DNA from: DATARH01 sp963773625
Lineage (GTDB): Bacteria > Pseudomonadota > Alphaproteobacteria > ATCC43930 > CGMCC-115725
DNA length: 64,000 nt
Reading direction: 5' to 3'
Assembly: GCA_963773625.1 (NCBI GenBank)
Contig: CAVZCJ010000009.1
Coordinates: forward strand, 62,001 to 126,000
Notes under the pieces: generated by a model
The model's database searches: none
What the model saw: only the letters and a program-made list of their open reading frames with translations
Told to the model about the DNA's origin: nothing
Part shown: piece after piece, positions 35,311-44,642 of the stretch
Layout: every line of letters starts with the position of its first letter
How positions within the stretch are numbered: the first letter of the stretch is position 1
Program-made: the position numbers and the translations under genes

Positions 35311-36285
35311 ATGGACTACACCACGCTCGGCCGCACCGGCCTGAGGGTCAGCGTCGCCGGGCTCGGCTGCGGCGGGTTCAGCCGGCTCGGGCTCGGCACT
35401 GGCGGCGACGAAAAGGGTGCGATCCGTATCGTCCGCGAGGCCGCCGAGTACGGCGTCAATTTGTTCGACACCGCCGCCGCCTACGGCACCGAGCCGGTGC
35501 TCGGCAAGGCGATCAAGACGCTGAGGCGCGACGAGATCGTGGTCTGCACCAAACCGCCGTTTTTATGGTCGAGCGGCCGCGCCGACCCGGCGGGGATCGT
35601 CGCGAGTCTCGACAACTCGCTGCGTCAACTCGATACGCCCTATATCGATGTCTACGAGTTGCACGGCGTGCCGCCACGGAACTACCGGCATGCGCTGGAG
35701 GAGTTGGCTCCCGTGCTGCTGAAGGAGAAGGAGAAAGGGAAAATCCGCTTTCTCGGCATCACCGAGACCGCGCCGCACGATCTCCAGCACGAGACCCTGC
35801 ACCAGGCGGCGCAAGACCGCGTGTGGGATGTGTGCATGGTCGGGTTTTCGATGATGCATCAGAACGCGCGCGAGCGGGTGTTTCCGATGACCCGCCAGCA
35901 CAAAGTGGGGACGCTCTTGATGTTCGCGGTGCGCAACATCTTCTCGCAACCGGGCCGCTTGCAGGCGACGTTGCGCGAGCTGGCGGCCGAGGGCCAGGTG
36001 TCGCCCGAGCTGGCGGCGAACCCCGATCCGCTCGGGTTTCTCCTCCACGCGGGCGGCGCCAGCAGCGTCGTCGACGCGTGCTACCGCTATGTGCGCCACG
36101 AGCCGGGCGTCGATGTCGTGCTGTTCGGCACCGGCAGCCCGGCGCACCTCAAGACCAATATCGACTCGCTGCTAAAGCCGCCGCTACCGGAGGCCGACCG
36201 CGCAAGGCTCAACGAGTTGTTCGGCCACCTTGTCGGGGTCGGGCTCGACGCGCCACATCTGTCGAACCCGCGGCCGCCGCGTTGA
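35311..36285 (+). CDS. Aldo/keto reductase
   Basis: 324 residues, TIM-barrel. LGRTGLRVSVAGLGCGGFSRLGL start, FDTAAAYGTEPVLGKAI (catalytic Asp and Tyr), TKPPF (catalytic Lys) and YELHGVPP in the position of the catalytic His. Uses NADPH to reduce aldehydes or ketones. It has its own promoter region (124 bases) opposite the alpha-hydroxy-acid oxidase. Confidence 0.9.
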   Translation: MDYTTLGRTGLRVSVAGLGCGGFSRLGLGTGGDEKGAIRIVREAAEYGVNLFDTAAAYGTEPVLGKAIKTLRRDEIVVCTKPPFLWSSGRADPAGIVASLDNSLRQLDTPYIDVYELHGVPPRNYRHALEELAPVLLKEKEKGKIRFLGITETAPHDLQHETLHQAAQDRVWDVCMVGFSMMHQNARERVFPMTRQHKVGTLLMFAVRNIFSQPGRLQATLRELAAEGQVSPELAANPDPLGFLLHAGGASSVVDACYRYVRHEPGVDVVLFGTGSPAHLKTNIDSLLKPPLPEADRARLNELFGHLVGVGLDAPHLSNPRPPR

Positions 36286-36299
36286 ACCTGTCGGGAGAT

Positions 36300-36318
36300 G
36301 GCCGGGGCAAGCCCGGCC
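36300..36318. repeat. REP-like palindrome, copy A
   Basis: GGCCGGG-GCAAG-CCCGGCC followed by ACGACGGG, just after the aldo/keto reductase stop. It is of the same type as the longer elements at 45895-45988 and 52152-52246. Confidence 0.6.
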
Positions 36319-36331
36319 ACGACGGGTTTAT

Positions 36332-37459
36332 TCAAACCGTCGCCTTCTGGCCGATCACCCGGCGCTTGGCGTTGATCGCGCGCAGATAGTCGATGCCCTC
36401 GGCGGCGATCGCGTCGCCGACCATCGTCTCGCCCTCGGCCTGCAGTCCCTCGACATCGACCCAGGCGGCGTAGATGTGGATCGTGCGATCGGTGACGATG
36501 CCGGCCTTGAGCAGGGTTTTCACCAGCACGCGGAAGATGTTGGTGCCCTCGCGCAGCGAGTTCTTGCGGCCGCCGGAGAAGCTTTCGCGCACCGACTCGC
36601 GCAGCACCTTTACGTCGAGCCCAAAGGCTTCGTAGATGTAGGCGCGCTGGGCCAGGCTGGAGAGGTTGAAGAGCAGCATCTCGAAGACCTCGGCCGCCCA
36701 ATCCTCGACCCGCTCGTGCTCCTCGCGGCTGAGACGCGGGATCGTGCGGTCGGCCCAGATCTTGCCGAATTTGTGGTGGAATGCCTCGTCGGTCATCACC
36801 AGTTGGACGAGCCGCTTCAGCAGCGGGTCGCGCGTGTGCGCATGAATGCCGGCGAAGGCGCCCATGGCGAGGCCCTCCAACAGCATCTGCATGCCGATGA
36901 GCTTTTTGTAGACGATCGGCGAGGCGACGATATCGGCGAGGAAATCGCCGAGCACCTTGCCGACCGGATAGGGCGTGCCCCAACGCGCCGCGATGTAGCG
37001 GCTGAACGCGGCGACGTGGCGCGCCTCCTCGCGCGCCTGGTTGGCGGCATATTCCTGCGCGCCGGGGTCGAGCAGGATGTCGCACAGCGAGGCGGACAGC
37101 GACAGCGCGCCCTGCTCACCGTGCAGGATGTTCGACATGGTCCAGCGCTGGATCTGGTTGGCGAGGCGGATTTTGGTGCCGTCGTCGAGATGCGCGGTGG
37201 CGGCGCAGTTCAGCTCCGGGAAACGCTCGAGCGGCATGACCGTGTCGCGGTCGAGATCGAACGGCGTGGAAAAGTCCAGATAGGCCGGGTTGTGCGGGTC
37301 CCAGAAATGGTCATGGGTCTGGCCGATGATCTCGTCGAACGCGTCGGAGCGGCGCGGATAGCGCTCTATCGCGACCATCGCCATGAAATCGTCGGGCGCG
37401 ACCGTCTCGTAAGCCGGATCGTGGGTGATATGAGCGTCGGCCGGAGATTGCGCCGCCAT
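36332..37459 (-). CDS. Ferritin-like diiron protein, possible N- or C-oxygenase
   Basis: 375 residues from ATG 37459. A complete set of carboxylate-bridged diiron ligands is visible: Glu115 (NILHGEQGAL), Glu145 and His148 (EEARHV), Glu195 (MLLEGLAMG), Glu225 and His228 (TDEAFHHK). This 4-Glu/2-His arrangement occurs in ribonucleotide reductase R2, acyl-ACP desaturases, R2-like oxidases and AurF-like N-oxygenases. The subgroup is unknown to me. It is divergent from the HpcH/HpaI aldolase gene by 90 bases. Confidence 0.82.
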   Translation of the reverse strand: MAAQSPADAHITHDPAYETVAPDDFMAMVAIERYPRRSDAFDEIIGQTHDHFWDPHNPAYLDFSTPFDLDRDTVMPLERFPELNCAATAHLDDGTKIRLANQIQRWTMSNILHGEQGALSLSASLCDILLDPGAQEYAANQAREEARHVAAFSRYIAARWGTPYPVGKVLGDFLADIVASPIVYKKLIGMQMLLEGLAMGAFAGIHAHTRDPLLKRLVQLVMTDEAFHHKFGKIWADRTIPRLSREEHERVEDWAAEVFEMLLFNLSSLAQRAYIYEAFGLDVKVLRESVRESFSGGRKNSLREGTNIFRVLVKTLLKAGIVTDRTIHIYAAWVDVEGLQAEGETMVGDAIAAEGIDYLRAINAKRRVIGQKATV

Positions 37460-37549
37460 GTCGGGGCTCCTGTTCGGCTGCGGCGGGAACCCTATCACAG
37501 TCGGGAGCGCGATTCTGCTATCAGAGCCGATGCCGCAAGGAGGGTCGTG

Positions 37550-38485
37550 ATGCCGCGCATCAACCGGGCGATCGAACTGCTGTCGCAGGGCCAGGCGATC
37601 TACTATGTCGGCGCCCACACCGGGCACGTGCTGACCCAAGCACAAGGCGTCGAAGATTCAAAGACTTGGGCCGATTACATTAATGTCGGCATGGAGCACG
37701 GCGCGTTCGACATGACCGGGCTCGCCGAATACCTGAAGGGGCTCGTCGACGGCGGCCCGACCCACTCTGGCCACCGTGTTCCGACCGTCATCGTCGAGGC
37801 GCCGGTCAACGGCATCGACGAGGCGCATGTGCGCTTCAACGCCTGGCAGTTCCGGCAAATTTTGGGGCGGGGCGCGCACGGCGTGCTGCTGTGCCAGGCG
37901 GAAACCGCCGGCGCGGCGCGCGCCTTTGTCGAGAGCTGCCGCTATCCGCATCACCTCGACGGCGTCGATGCGTTGTTGCCGACCCCGTTGGAACGGATGA
38001 AGGGCGCTACGGGGAAGGCGAGCAAGGGGCTCGGGATCGGGACACGCGGGCGCGGCTCGGAGGCGACTGCGGCGGCGATCTGGGGCGTGTCAGAGGCCGA
38101 GTACCGGGAGCTGGCCGAACCCTGGCCGCTCAATCCCAGCGGCGAATTGCTGCTCGGCGTTAAACTCGAAAGCCCCGAAGGGATCGCGCATTGCGAGGAA
38201 ATCCTCGCCACGCCTGGCCTGGGTTTCGCCGAGCTAGGGCCGGGCGACCTCAGCTTGGCACTCGGTTACAAGGAGATGCCGCGCGACAAATATCCGCCGG
38301 AGATGGCCGAGGCGCGCGAACGCGTGCTGGCGGCGTGCAAGAAGAACGGCATCGCTTTTCTCGAAATCGGCACGCCCGCGAACGTCACCGCGAAGATCGA
38401 CCAGGGCGTCCGCGTCTTCGCCGGGCACAGCGAAGAGGCAGCGCGGATCGGCCGGGCGTATCAGAAACGGACGATGCCGGTTTAA
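37550..38485 (+). CDS. HpcH/HpaI aldolase family protein
   Basis: 311 residues from ATG 37550 with an AAGGAGGG ribosome site. Class II pyruvate-aldolase/citrate-lyase-beta-like fold: DYINVGMEHGAFDM, VPTVIVEAPVNG, GAHGVLLCQAETAGAARAFV and a metal-binding LGVKLESPEGIAHCEEI with Glu, then GFAELGPGDLSLALG. It cleaves 4-hydroxy-2-oxo acids to pyruvate and an aldehyde, usually late in aromatic breakdown. The same frame is open far upstream (to 36230), but that part is antisense to the diiron gene. Confidence 0.9.
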   Translation: MPRINRAIELLSQGQAIYYVGAHTGHVLTQAQGVEDSKTWADYINVGMEHGAFDMTGLAEYLKGLVDGGPTHSGHRVPTVIVEAPVNGIDEAHVRFNAWQFRQILGRGAHGVLLCQAETAGAARAFVESCRYPHHLDGVDALLPTPLERMKGATGKASKGLGIGTRGRGSEATAAAIWGVSEAEYRELAEPWPLNPSGELLLGVKLESPEGIAHCEEILATPGLGFAELGPGDLSLALGYKEMPRDKYPPEMAEARERVLAACKKNGIAFLEIGTPANVTAKIDQGVRVFAGHSEEAARIGRAYQKRTMPV

Positions 38486-38574
38486 GCCGCCGGCGCCAGC
38501 GGCGGGAGCGACCCAGCCCCCTAGACACGAAAGGGCGGGGTCGCCAAACTCACAGCACAGAGAGGAGCGCCCCC

Positions 38575-39417
38575 ATGCCCATCATCGATTCCCAAGTCCA
38601 CGTGTATGAGGCGAACACGCCGAAGCGACCCTGGCACAGCGTGCCGAACTGGCCCGACCATGTGACGGGCGACGAGATGGTGGCGGCGATGGACAAGGTC
38701 GGCGTCGACGGCGCGATCTTCATCTCCGCCTTTTCGATGTACCAATACGACGCGAGCTACGCGGTGGAGGTGCAGCGGGCCCATCCTGGCCGGTTCGCGC
38801 TGGTCAAGCCGGTCAACCCAGACGACCCGGCGGTCGCTGACGTCATCGCCGAGTGGAAGAATACGCCGGGGACGGTCGGCGTCCGCATCATGCTGACCCC
38901 GGAGGCGAAGCGGGCGCCGGACGACCCCGGCCTCGACCGCATCTGCAAGGCGGCCGTGAAGTACGACTTCCCGGTCAACGTACTGTTCTGGGGCAATGTC
39001 GACGCGGGCGCGGCGCTGATCGACCGCCACCCGGACACGCGCTTCATCATCGACCATCTGGCGATCCTGCAGCCGCGCGTGCCACCCGCCCCACCGCAAC
39101 CCTGGGCCGACCTGCCGAAAGTGCTGGACCTCGCCAAGCGCAAGAATGCGGTCATCAAGGTGAGCGGCGCCTGCACCCTGTCTAAGCAGCCGTATCCCTT
39201 CCCGGACATCTGGGACCCGCTGGCGCGGGTGTTCGACGCCTGGGGGTTCGAGCGCTGCCTGTGGGGCACCGACTGGACGCGCGCCTTCGCGGTCGTCAAT
39301 TACGAGCAAGCTGTCGAACCCTTCCGGATGACCGATCGGCTCAGCGACAGCGAGCGCGCGATGCTGATGGGCGGGGCGACCGCCAAGGCTTATGGCTGGT
39401 CGCCGACGAAAGGTTAG
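38575..39417 (+). CDS. Amidohydrolase (TIM-barrel, amidohydrolase-2 family)
   Basis: 280 residues, MPIIDSQVHVYEANTPKRPW start with QxH in place of HxH. Then VDGAIFISAFSMYQYDASYA, a mid-barrel TRFIIDHLAILQPRVPP with the conserved His, and a terminal LWGTDWTR carrying the catalytic Asp. Relatives hydrolyse lactones and dicarboxylates or decarboxylate. Follows the HpcH/HpaI gene after 89 bases on the same strand, so probably in one unit. Confidence 0.9.
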   Translation: MPIIDSQVHVYEANTPKRPWHSVPNWPDHVTGDEMVAAMDKVGVDGAIFISAFSMYQYDASYAVEVQRAHPGRFALVKPVNPDDPAVADVIAEWKNTPGTVGVRIMLTPEAKRAPDDPGLDRICKAAVKYDFPVNVLFWGNVDAGAALIDRHPDTRFIIDHLAILQPRVPPAPPQPWADLPKVLDLAKRKNAVIKVSGACTLSKQPYPFPDIWDPLARVFDAWGFERCLWGTDWTRAFAVVNYEQAVEPFRMTDRLSDSERAMLMGGATAKAYGWSPTKG

Positions 39418-39457
39418 CAACTGCCGGTACAGCCCCTCTGACCGGCGCGGCGGCCGC

Positions 39458-40130
39458 CTAGTTGCCGCTGGGCTCGTCCGCGTCCTCGCCGCTTAGGAGA
39501 ATGTCCAGCATTTGCCCGGTGCGGGTGAGGAACTGGCGCGTCACGCGGTAATGCTCGGTCTCACTGTAGGGGATAAGCTTAGGAGCGCCATCGGCGAGGA
39601 GGAAGATCGCCGCCTGCGGGTAGGCCATCAAGATCGGCGAATGGGTCGCGATCAAGAATTGCGAACCACCCTTCACCAGCTGGTGCAGCCGCGACAGGAA
39701 CGCGAGCTGCCGGGTTGGCGACAAGGCGGCTTCCGGCTCGTCGAAGATGTAGAGGCCGTCGCCGCCGAGCCGGTTCATGAACAGCGCGAAGGAAATAGCT
39801 GTCGCGCGGGCGGCGCGGACTGCGGGTCAGCCGCAGGCAATCCTTCAGCATCGAGTGCGAGGCACGGGTCGCGAAATTGAAGTTGCGGCTGCCGCCTTCG
39901 GGATTGAGGCCGCAGCCGATGGCCATGGCTTCGAGCAGCGTCGATTTGCGCGAGCCGTTCTCGCCTATAAGAAACGGCACCGGCTGTTCGATTTCGAGTT
40001 CGTCGAAATCGCGGATCGCCGGGATGTTGAACGGGTAGTCGTCGAACGAGGGCACCTTGTCGCGCAGCAAGGTCGCGCGGATGAGGAAGTTGCGCGACCG
40101 ATAGGCCGGGCTGCGCGCCAAGGCTTGAAC
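39458..40130 (-). pseudogene. AAA-type ATPase remnant, internally deleted
   Basis: Two parts of an OLD/RecF-like predicted ATPase are found. The N-part (PSFDDYPFNIPAIRDFDELE, FLIGENGSRKSTLLEAMAIG, GGSRNFNFATRASHSML, RRPRDSYFLRA) ends near 39790. The C-part begins with ALFMNRLGGDGLYIFDEPEAALSP and continues with ATHSPILMAYP to a normal end. About 60 residues between them are missing, and the frame changes at the join. The P-loop reads GSRKST where GSGKST is expected, so the nucleotide site is also damaged. No start codon is found near 40130. It is a real pseudogene by these three lesions. Strand and flanks suggest it was left by genome decay beside the CoA-transferase. Confidence 0.8.
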
Positions 40131-40131
40131 C

Positions 40132-41306
40132 CTATGGGATCGCCGTGATCCCCGCCTCGGCGAGGGCGGCGATCTCGGCGGGCGTGTAGCCGGCTTCGGC
40201 CAGCACCGCCCGGCTATGTTCGCCAAGCGCGGCGACGGTCGGGATCGCGGCGGCGCGCGATTGGGTCATGCGGAACGGCGGGTTGAGCGCGAGGAAGCTA
40301 CCGCCTTTGTCGTGCACTTCGGCGAGCGAATGGCGGTGGGCGAGCTGCGGGTCCTGCATCGCCTCCGCCACCGTGCGGTAGGGCGAGGACGGCACGCCGT
40401 GGCGGTCGAAAATCGCCTGCACCTCGGCGGTCGGCAGGGTCGTCGACCATTCTTCGAGCTCGTCCATCAAGCGCGCCCCAATTGACCCGCCGATCGATGT
40501 ATTTGGCGAAGCGCGGATCGGTGAGCCAGTCCTGGCGGCCGGCGGCGGCGGCCATGCTCTGGAAGGTGCGTTCGCTGGCGACCGAGAGATTGACGTAGCC
40601 GTCCTTGGTCGGCGACCGGGCCGAAAATCGGGCGCGGCGGGAGCGGCACGTCGAACTGGGAGTTCTGCAATTCGCCGAGCGTCAGCGACAGCATGCTCTC
40701 GAGCATCGAGATGTCGATCATCTGGCCCTCGCCGGTCGCGTGGCGCTGGTGCAGCGCCGCCATCGCCGCGCCGAAGGCGTAGGTGCCGCTCAGCACGTCA
40801 GCGATGAAGATGCCGCAATAATCCGGACGGCGCGGCTCGATCTGATGCGCGATCTGCGCCAGATCATAGCCCGAGCTGGCGTGGATCACCGGCGCGTAGG
40901 CGGGACGGCCGGCGGAGGGGCCGGTCTGGCCGTAGCCCGAAATCGCGCAATAGACGATCGCCGGATTGACCGCGCGCAGCACCGGATAATCGAGGCCGAA
41001 CCGCGCCATGACGCCGGGGCGGAAATTCTCGACCACGATGTCGGCGGTCTTGACCAGCCGCTTCACCACATCGACCGCCTCGGACCGCTTCAGGTCGAGC
41101 ACCAGGCTTTTCTTGCCGGTATTGAGCTGGCCGAACGAGGTGCTGGCGCCGTTCCGCAGCGGCAGGCGCGAGCGCATCATGTCGCCTTCGGGCGCCTCGA
41201 TCTTGATCACCTCGGCGCCGATATCGGCCATCAGCCGGGTGCAATGCGGCCCGGCGATCGTGGTGGTGAAATCGAGCACACGGACCCCATCGAGGGCGTT
41301 CGGCAT
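40132..41306 (-). CDS. CaiB/BaiF family CoA-transferase (two frameshifts)
   Basis: Removing one base at 40611-40612 and one in the C-run at 40476-40479 gives a 390-residue class III CoA-transferase. N-terminal VLDFTTTIAGPHCTRLMADIGAEVIKIE, LNTGKKSLVLDL, VENFRPGVMARFGLDY, SGYGQTGPSAGRPAYAPVIH, and the catalytic Asp in CGIFIADVLSG. After correction the middle reads TKDGYVNLSVASERTFQ and the C-terminal part PTAEVQAIFDRHGVPSSPYRTVAEA. It moves CoA between carboxylic acids. It is divergent from an enoyl-CoA hydratase, so the two may handle one acid. Confidence 0.86.
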
Positions 41307-41387
41307 CGGCGTTTCCCGTCACTGCGAGCGGCGCGGCATCGCTCCGCTATACTTGTGCCGGCCGAGATTAGCGACAGAAAGCAAGCG

Positions 41388-42146
41388 ATGGAAATCCGCC
41401 ACAGCGCGCACGGCCGCCACAGCGCGGTGGTGACGATCGACAACCAGCCTCGGCGCAACGCGATGACGCGGGCGATGATGGCCGACCTGGCGAATTTGTG
41501 GGACCGGCTCGACGCCGATCCCGCCTGCCGCGCGGTGATCCTGACCGGCGCGGGGGACAAGGCGTTCTGTGCCGGGGCCGATATCAGCGGCGATCTTTCC
41601 GCCAGTCCGGAGACGGCGCGGACGATCAATCGGGCGCTGCTCAAGGACAGCGTGTTCAGCAAGCCAATTATCGCCGCCGTCAACGGCGATTGTGCGGGCG
41701 GCGGGGTCGAGCTGCTGCTGTCGACCGATATACGCGGCGCCGACCCCGCGGCGCGGTTCGGGCTGCCCGAGGTGCGCTATGCGATCTATCCGTTCGGCGG
41801 CGCGGCGGTAAAACTGATCCACCAGATCGGTCACGTCCACGCGATGGATTTGCTGCTGACCGGGCGGCTGGTCGATGCGGCATTCGCCGCGCGGATCGGG
41901 CTCGTGAACCTGGTCGTCGAGCCCGGCCGCGTGATGGAGTGGGCGATCGGGGTCGCTGAGACCATCGCCGCCAACAGCCCGGCCGCGGTGCAGGCGGTCA
42001 AGCAGCAGATCAGCACCGGCATCGCCGAGAGCGTGCGCAGCCGCGAGGCGCTGGAGCAGGAACTCGGCGACCGGGTGCGCGCCAGCGCCGATTTCGCCGA
42101 GGGCGTTACGGCGTTCCGGGAAAAGCGGCGGCCGGATTATTCGTGA
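41388..42146 (+). CDS. Enoyl-CoA hydratase/isomerase family protein
   Basis: 252 residues from ATG 41388. Crotonase fold with AVILTGAGDKAFCAGADISG, oxyanion hole residues in IAAVNGDCAGGGVELLLSTDI, and RFGLPEVRYAIYPFGGAAVKL. In classical hydratases two glutamates lie near residues 115 and 135; Glu in GGGVELLL and in FGLPEVRY suits this. It overlaps by 10 bases the stop of the convergent acyl-CoA ligase and is divergent from the CoA-transferase. Confidence 0.92.
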   Translation: MEIRHSAHGRHSAVVTIDNQPRRNAMTRAMMADLANLWDRLDADPACRAVILTGAGDKAFCAGADISGDLSASPETARTINRALLKDSVFSKPIIAAVNGDCAGGGVELLLSTDIRGADPAARFGLPEVRYAIYPFGGAAVKLIHQIGHVHAMDLLLTGRLVDAAFAARIGLVNLVVEPGRVMEWAIGVAETIAANSPAAVQAVKQQISTGIAESVRSREALEQELGDRVRASADFAEGVTAFREKRRPDYS

Positions 42147-43697
42147 GCCTCCACAAGGGCTGCGGCGCGGTCCTTGAGGCCGCGGCGGAACAGCTTGCCG
42201 GTTTCGGTGACCGGCAGCGCGGCGCAGATCTCGATGCGGTCGGGGGTCTTGTAGGATGAGGCGAGCGCGCGGCAATGCTCGCGCAGCGCGCCGGCATCTA
42301 CGGCGGCACCAGGCGCCGGCACGACAAAGGCGACGATCGCCTCGCCCATTTCGCCGGCCGGCGCGCCGACCACCGCCGCCTGCGCCACCGCCGGATGGCG
42401 CAGCAGCAGCGTCTCGACCTCGGCGGGCGAGACATTGATCCCGGCGCGCTTGATGATGTCGCTGCCGCGCGCGACGAAATGGAAATCGCCGTTCTCGTCG
42501 AGCAGTCGCCAGATCGCCGGTGCGGAAATAGCCATCGGCGGTGAAGGATGTGGCGTTGTGCTCGGCGCTGGCGCCGCAATAGCCGGGGGTGATGTGCCCG
42601 GCGACCTCGACCGCCCCCGCCTCGCCCGGCGGCAGGACGCGGCCGGTGTCGGGATCGACGATGCGGATGGTCATGCCGGGCAGCGGCGGGCCCTGCGAGA
42701 CCATGCGGCGGTCGAGCGGCCAGGTGCATGGCGTCACCGCGCAGTTCCCGTAGGTCTCGGTCGCGCCGTAGATGTTGCAGATATCGCCAATGCCGAGCTC
42801 CTCGGCGGCGAGGCGCACTTCCTCAGGCGAGCCGATCATCAGCCCGGTACGCAGGCTCCGGGTGCGCTCGCGGCGGAACTCGGGATGGCGCAGCGCCGCG
42901 CCGGTCATGCTGGGCAACGTGTAGACCGCGGTGCAGCGCTGGCGCTCGATCAGATCGAGCCAGCCACCCGGCTCGAAGCGCGGTTGCAGCACCAGCGCCG
43001 CGCCGTGGCCGAGAGTCGCCGGCAGCGCGTTGACCGCGCCATAGGCCCAGAACAGCGGCGGGGCCAGCAGCACGCGGTCGGCCTCGGTGAGCGCCATGCG
43101 CTCGCCGATGGCGAAGCCGTTGGCGACGATCGCGCCGTGAACCAGCCGCACCGCCTTGGGCTGTGCGCTGGAGCCCGAGGTGTAGAGGATCAGCGCGTCG
43201 TCATCGGGATTTGCCGCGTCGGCGGCGACGGGCTCGGCGGAGGCGACGAACTCGTCGTATTCCGGGCCGAGCATCACGACGGTGCGCAGGCGCGGGTGCT
43301 TGGGCCGGAGCGCGGCGAGCGCGGCGGCGAAATCCTGACCGCCGAAACCCTCGACCGCGATGAGCGCGTCGAGGGTTGCATCCCCGAGCAAGTATTCGAG
43401 CTCGCCCTCGCGTGACCAAGTGCTGAGCGGCACCGCGACGGCGCCGAGCGCGGTGGCGCCAAACACCGCCTCAAGCCATTCGCGGCGGTTCTCGGCGAGG
43501 ACTCCGACCCGGCTGCGGCGCCCGATACCGCGCGCCTGAAGCGCTCCGGCGACGCGGGCGGCGGCGTCGAGGAGCTGGCGGTAGGTTGTGGTCTTTCCGC
43601 CCGCGACGACCGCTGGCCGGTCGCCGAAGCGCTCGGCCTGCGCGCGCAGCAGCGAGAAAAAGGTCCGGGCTGGCGGCCCTCGATCACCTTTGGCCAT
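42137..43697 (-). CDS. AMP-dependent acyl-CoA ligase (frameshifted)
   Basis: Removing one base near 42504 gives 519 residues. Motifs: ILYTSGSSAQPKAVRLVHG, YGATETYGNCAVTPC, GYFRTGDLAT then LDENGDFHFVARGSDIIKRAGINVSPAEVE, and the C-terminal lysine in TETGKLFRRGLK. Activates a small acid to acyl-CoA; the substrate is unknown. Start ATG 43697; an earlier in-frame ATG at 43721 lies within the palindrome. With the convergent enoyl-CoA hydratase and the CoA-transferase it forms an acyl-CoA metabolism group. Confidence 0.86.
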
Positions 43698-43707
43698 GAC
43701 CCCTTTT

Positions 43708-43729
43708 AACAGGAGGTGCACCTCCTGTT
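43708..43729. promoter_or_regulatory. Perfect 22-bp palindrome upstream of the acyl-CoA ligase
   Basis: Self-complementary halves AACAGGAGGTG and CACCTCCTGTT meet with no spacer, 11 bases before the ligase start. A second CCTGTTATC copy lies next to it (43735-43745). It could be a repressor operator. In RNA it would form a hairpin covering the AGGAGGTG ribosome-site-like stretch. Confidence 0.5.
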
Positions 43730-43790
43730 ATCCACCTGTTATCGACAGGCGATAGGAGGCGCCTGCCGGTGCCCGCGCGCGGCGGCCCGG

Positions 43791-44537
43791 CTATTTGACG
43801 AGCAGGGCGACGCCGCTGAGCAGGACTAGCCCGCCCACGAACCAGCCGAAGACCCGCGGATTGAGACTGACCGCCAGCCAATTCCCCAGCCAGGAGCCGA
43901 TCGCCATCATGGGCAACCCAACAGCCACCAGCGCCAAGGTCGAGCGGCCGTAAAATCCGAAGCTCGCATATCCCGCGATGCGCGCCAGGCCGCCGACCAG
44001 GGCAACCGTGGTCAGGGTCACCCGAAAGACGTCTCTCTCCAGCCTCAAGGCGTTGAAATAAATGACATAGATCGGGCCAACTCCGCCCCCGAACAAAGCG
44101 CCGACGAAACCTCCGGCGATCCCCGCGCCCGCCGCCAAGGCGTTGTGCCACCGGGCGGCGAACATGGGCGGAGCGCCGGCGGTCCATAGGGCGTAAACGG
44201 AGTAGGCGATCAGAAAAATGCCCAGGCCGCGCCGCAACGCGTTTTCGTCCAATGTCTTGATGAAGCAAAACCCCAATCCGATCCCGACGAGCGAGTAGAC
44301 GGCCAGGATCGCGAACTCGCGTCCGGCGATCCGACGCCAGTCGCGGCTGATATGGCGTACCGAGGTCAGCGCGGTCAGGGCGGTCGCCACCGACACCGCC
44401 GACGACACCGGCAGGATGAAGGCGAGCATCGGCACCGCGATCAACACCGCGCCGAAACCCGCCGCGCTGCGCACGGCGAAGGCGCCGATCATCACCAGGG
44501 CGTAGAACGCGAAGCCGAGGAACGACAGCGACAACAT
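43791..44537 (-). CDS. TauE/SafE-family permease
   Basis: 248 residues from ATG 44537, preceded by a GGGGGAAAA ribosome site. About eight hydrophobic segments with the family halves GFGAVLIAVPMLAFILPVSSAV (near residue 28) and AGIAGGFVGALFGGGVGPIYVIYF (near 140). Family members export sulfite, sulfoacetate or other organic anions. It stands between the acyl-CoA ligase and a CoA-transferase, so export of an acid or sulfonate is possible. Confidence 0.88.
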   Translation of the reverse strand: MLSLSFLGFAFYALVMIGAFAVRSAAGFGAVLIAVPMLAFILPVSSAVSVATALTALTSVRHISRDWRRIAGREFAILAVYSLVGIGLGFCFIKTLDENALRRGLGIFLIAYSVYALWTAGAPPMFAARWHNALAAGAGIAGGFVGALFGGGVGPIYVIYFNALRLERDVFRVTLTTVALVGGLARIAGYASFGFYGRSTLALVAVGLPMMAIGSWLGNWLAVSLNPRVFGWFVGGLVLLSGVALLVK

Positions 44538-44642
44538 TTTTCCCCCGCGCCGGCGCACCGGCACGGGCGCGACCGAAATTCGCCGGGCCCGAAACCGTTG
44601 AACAGCCGGGCGCCGGCGGAGGCTTCAGACGAAGCGTTGGGT

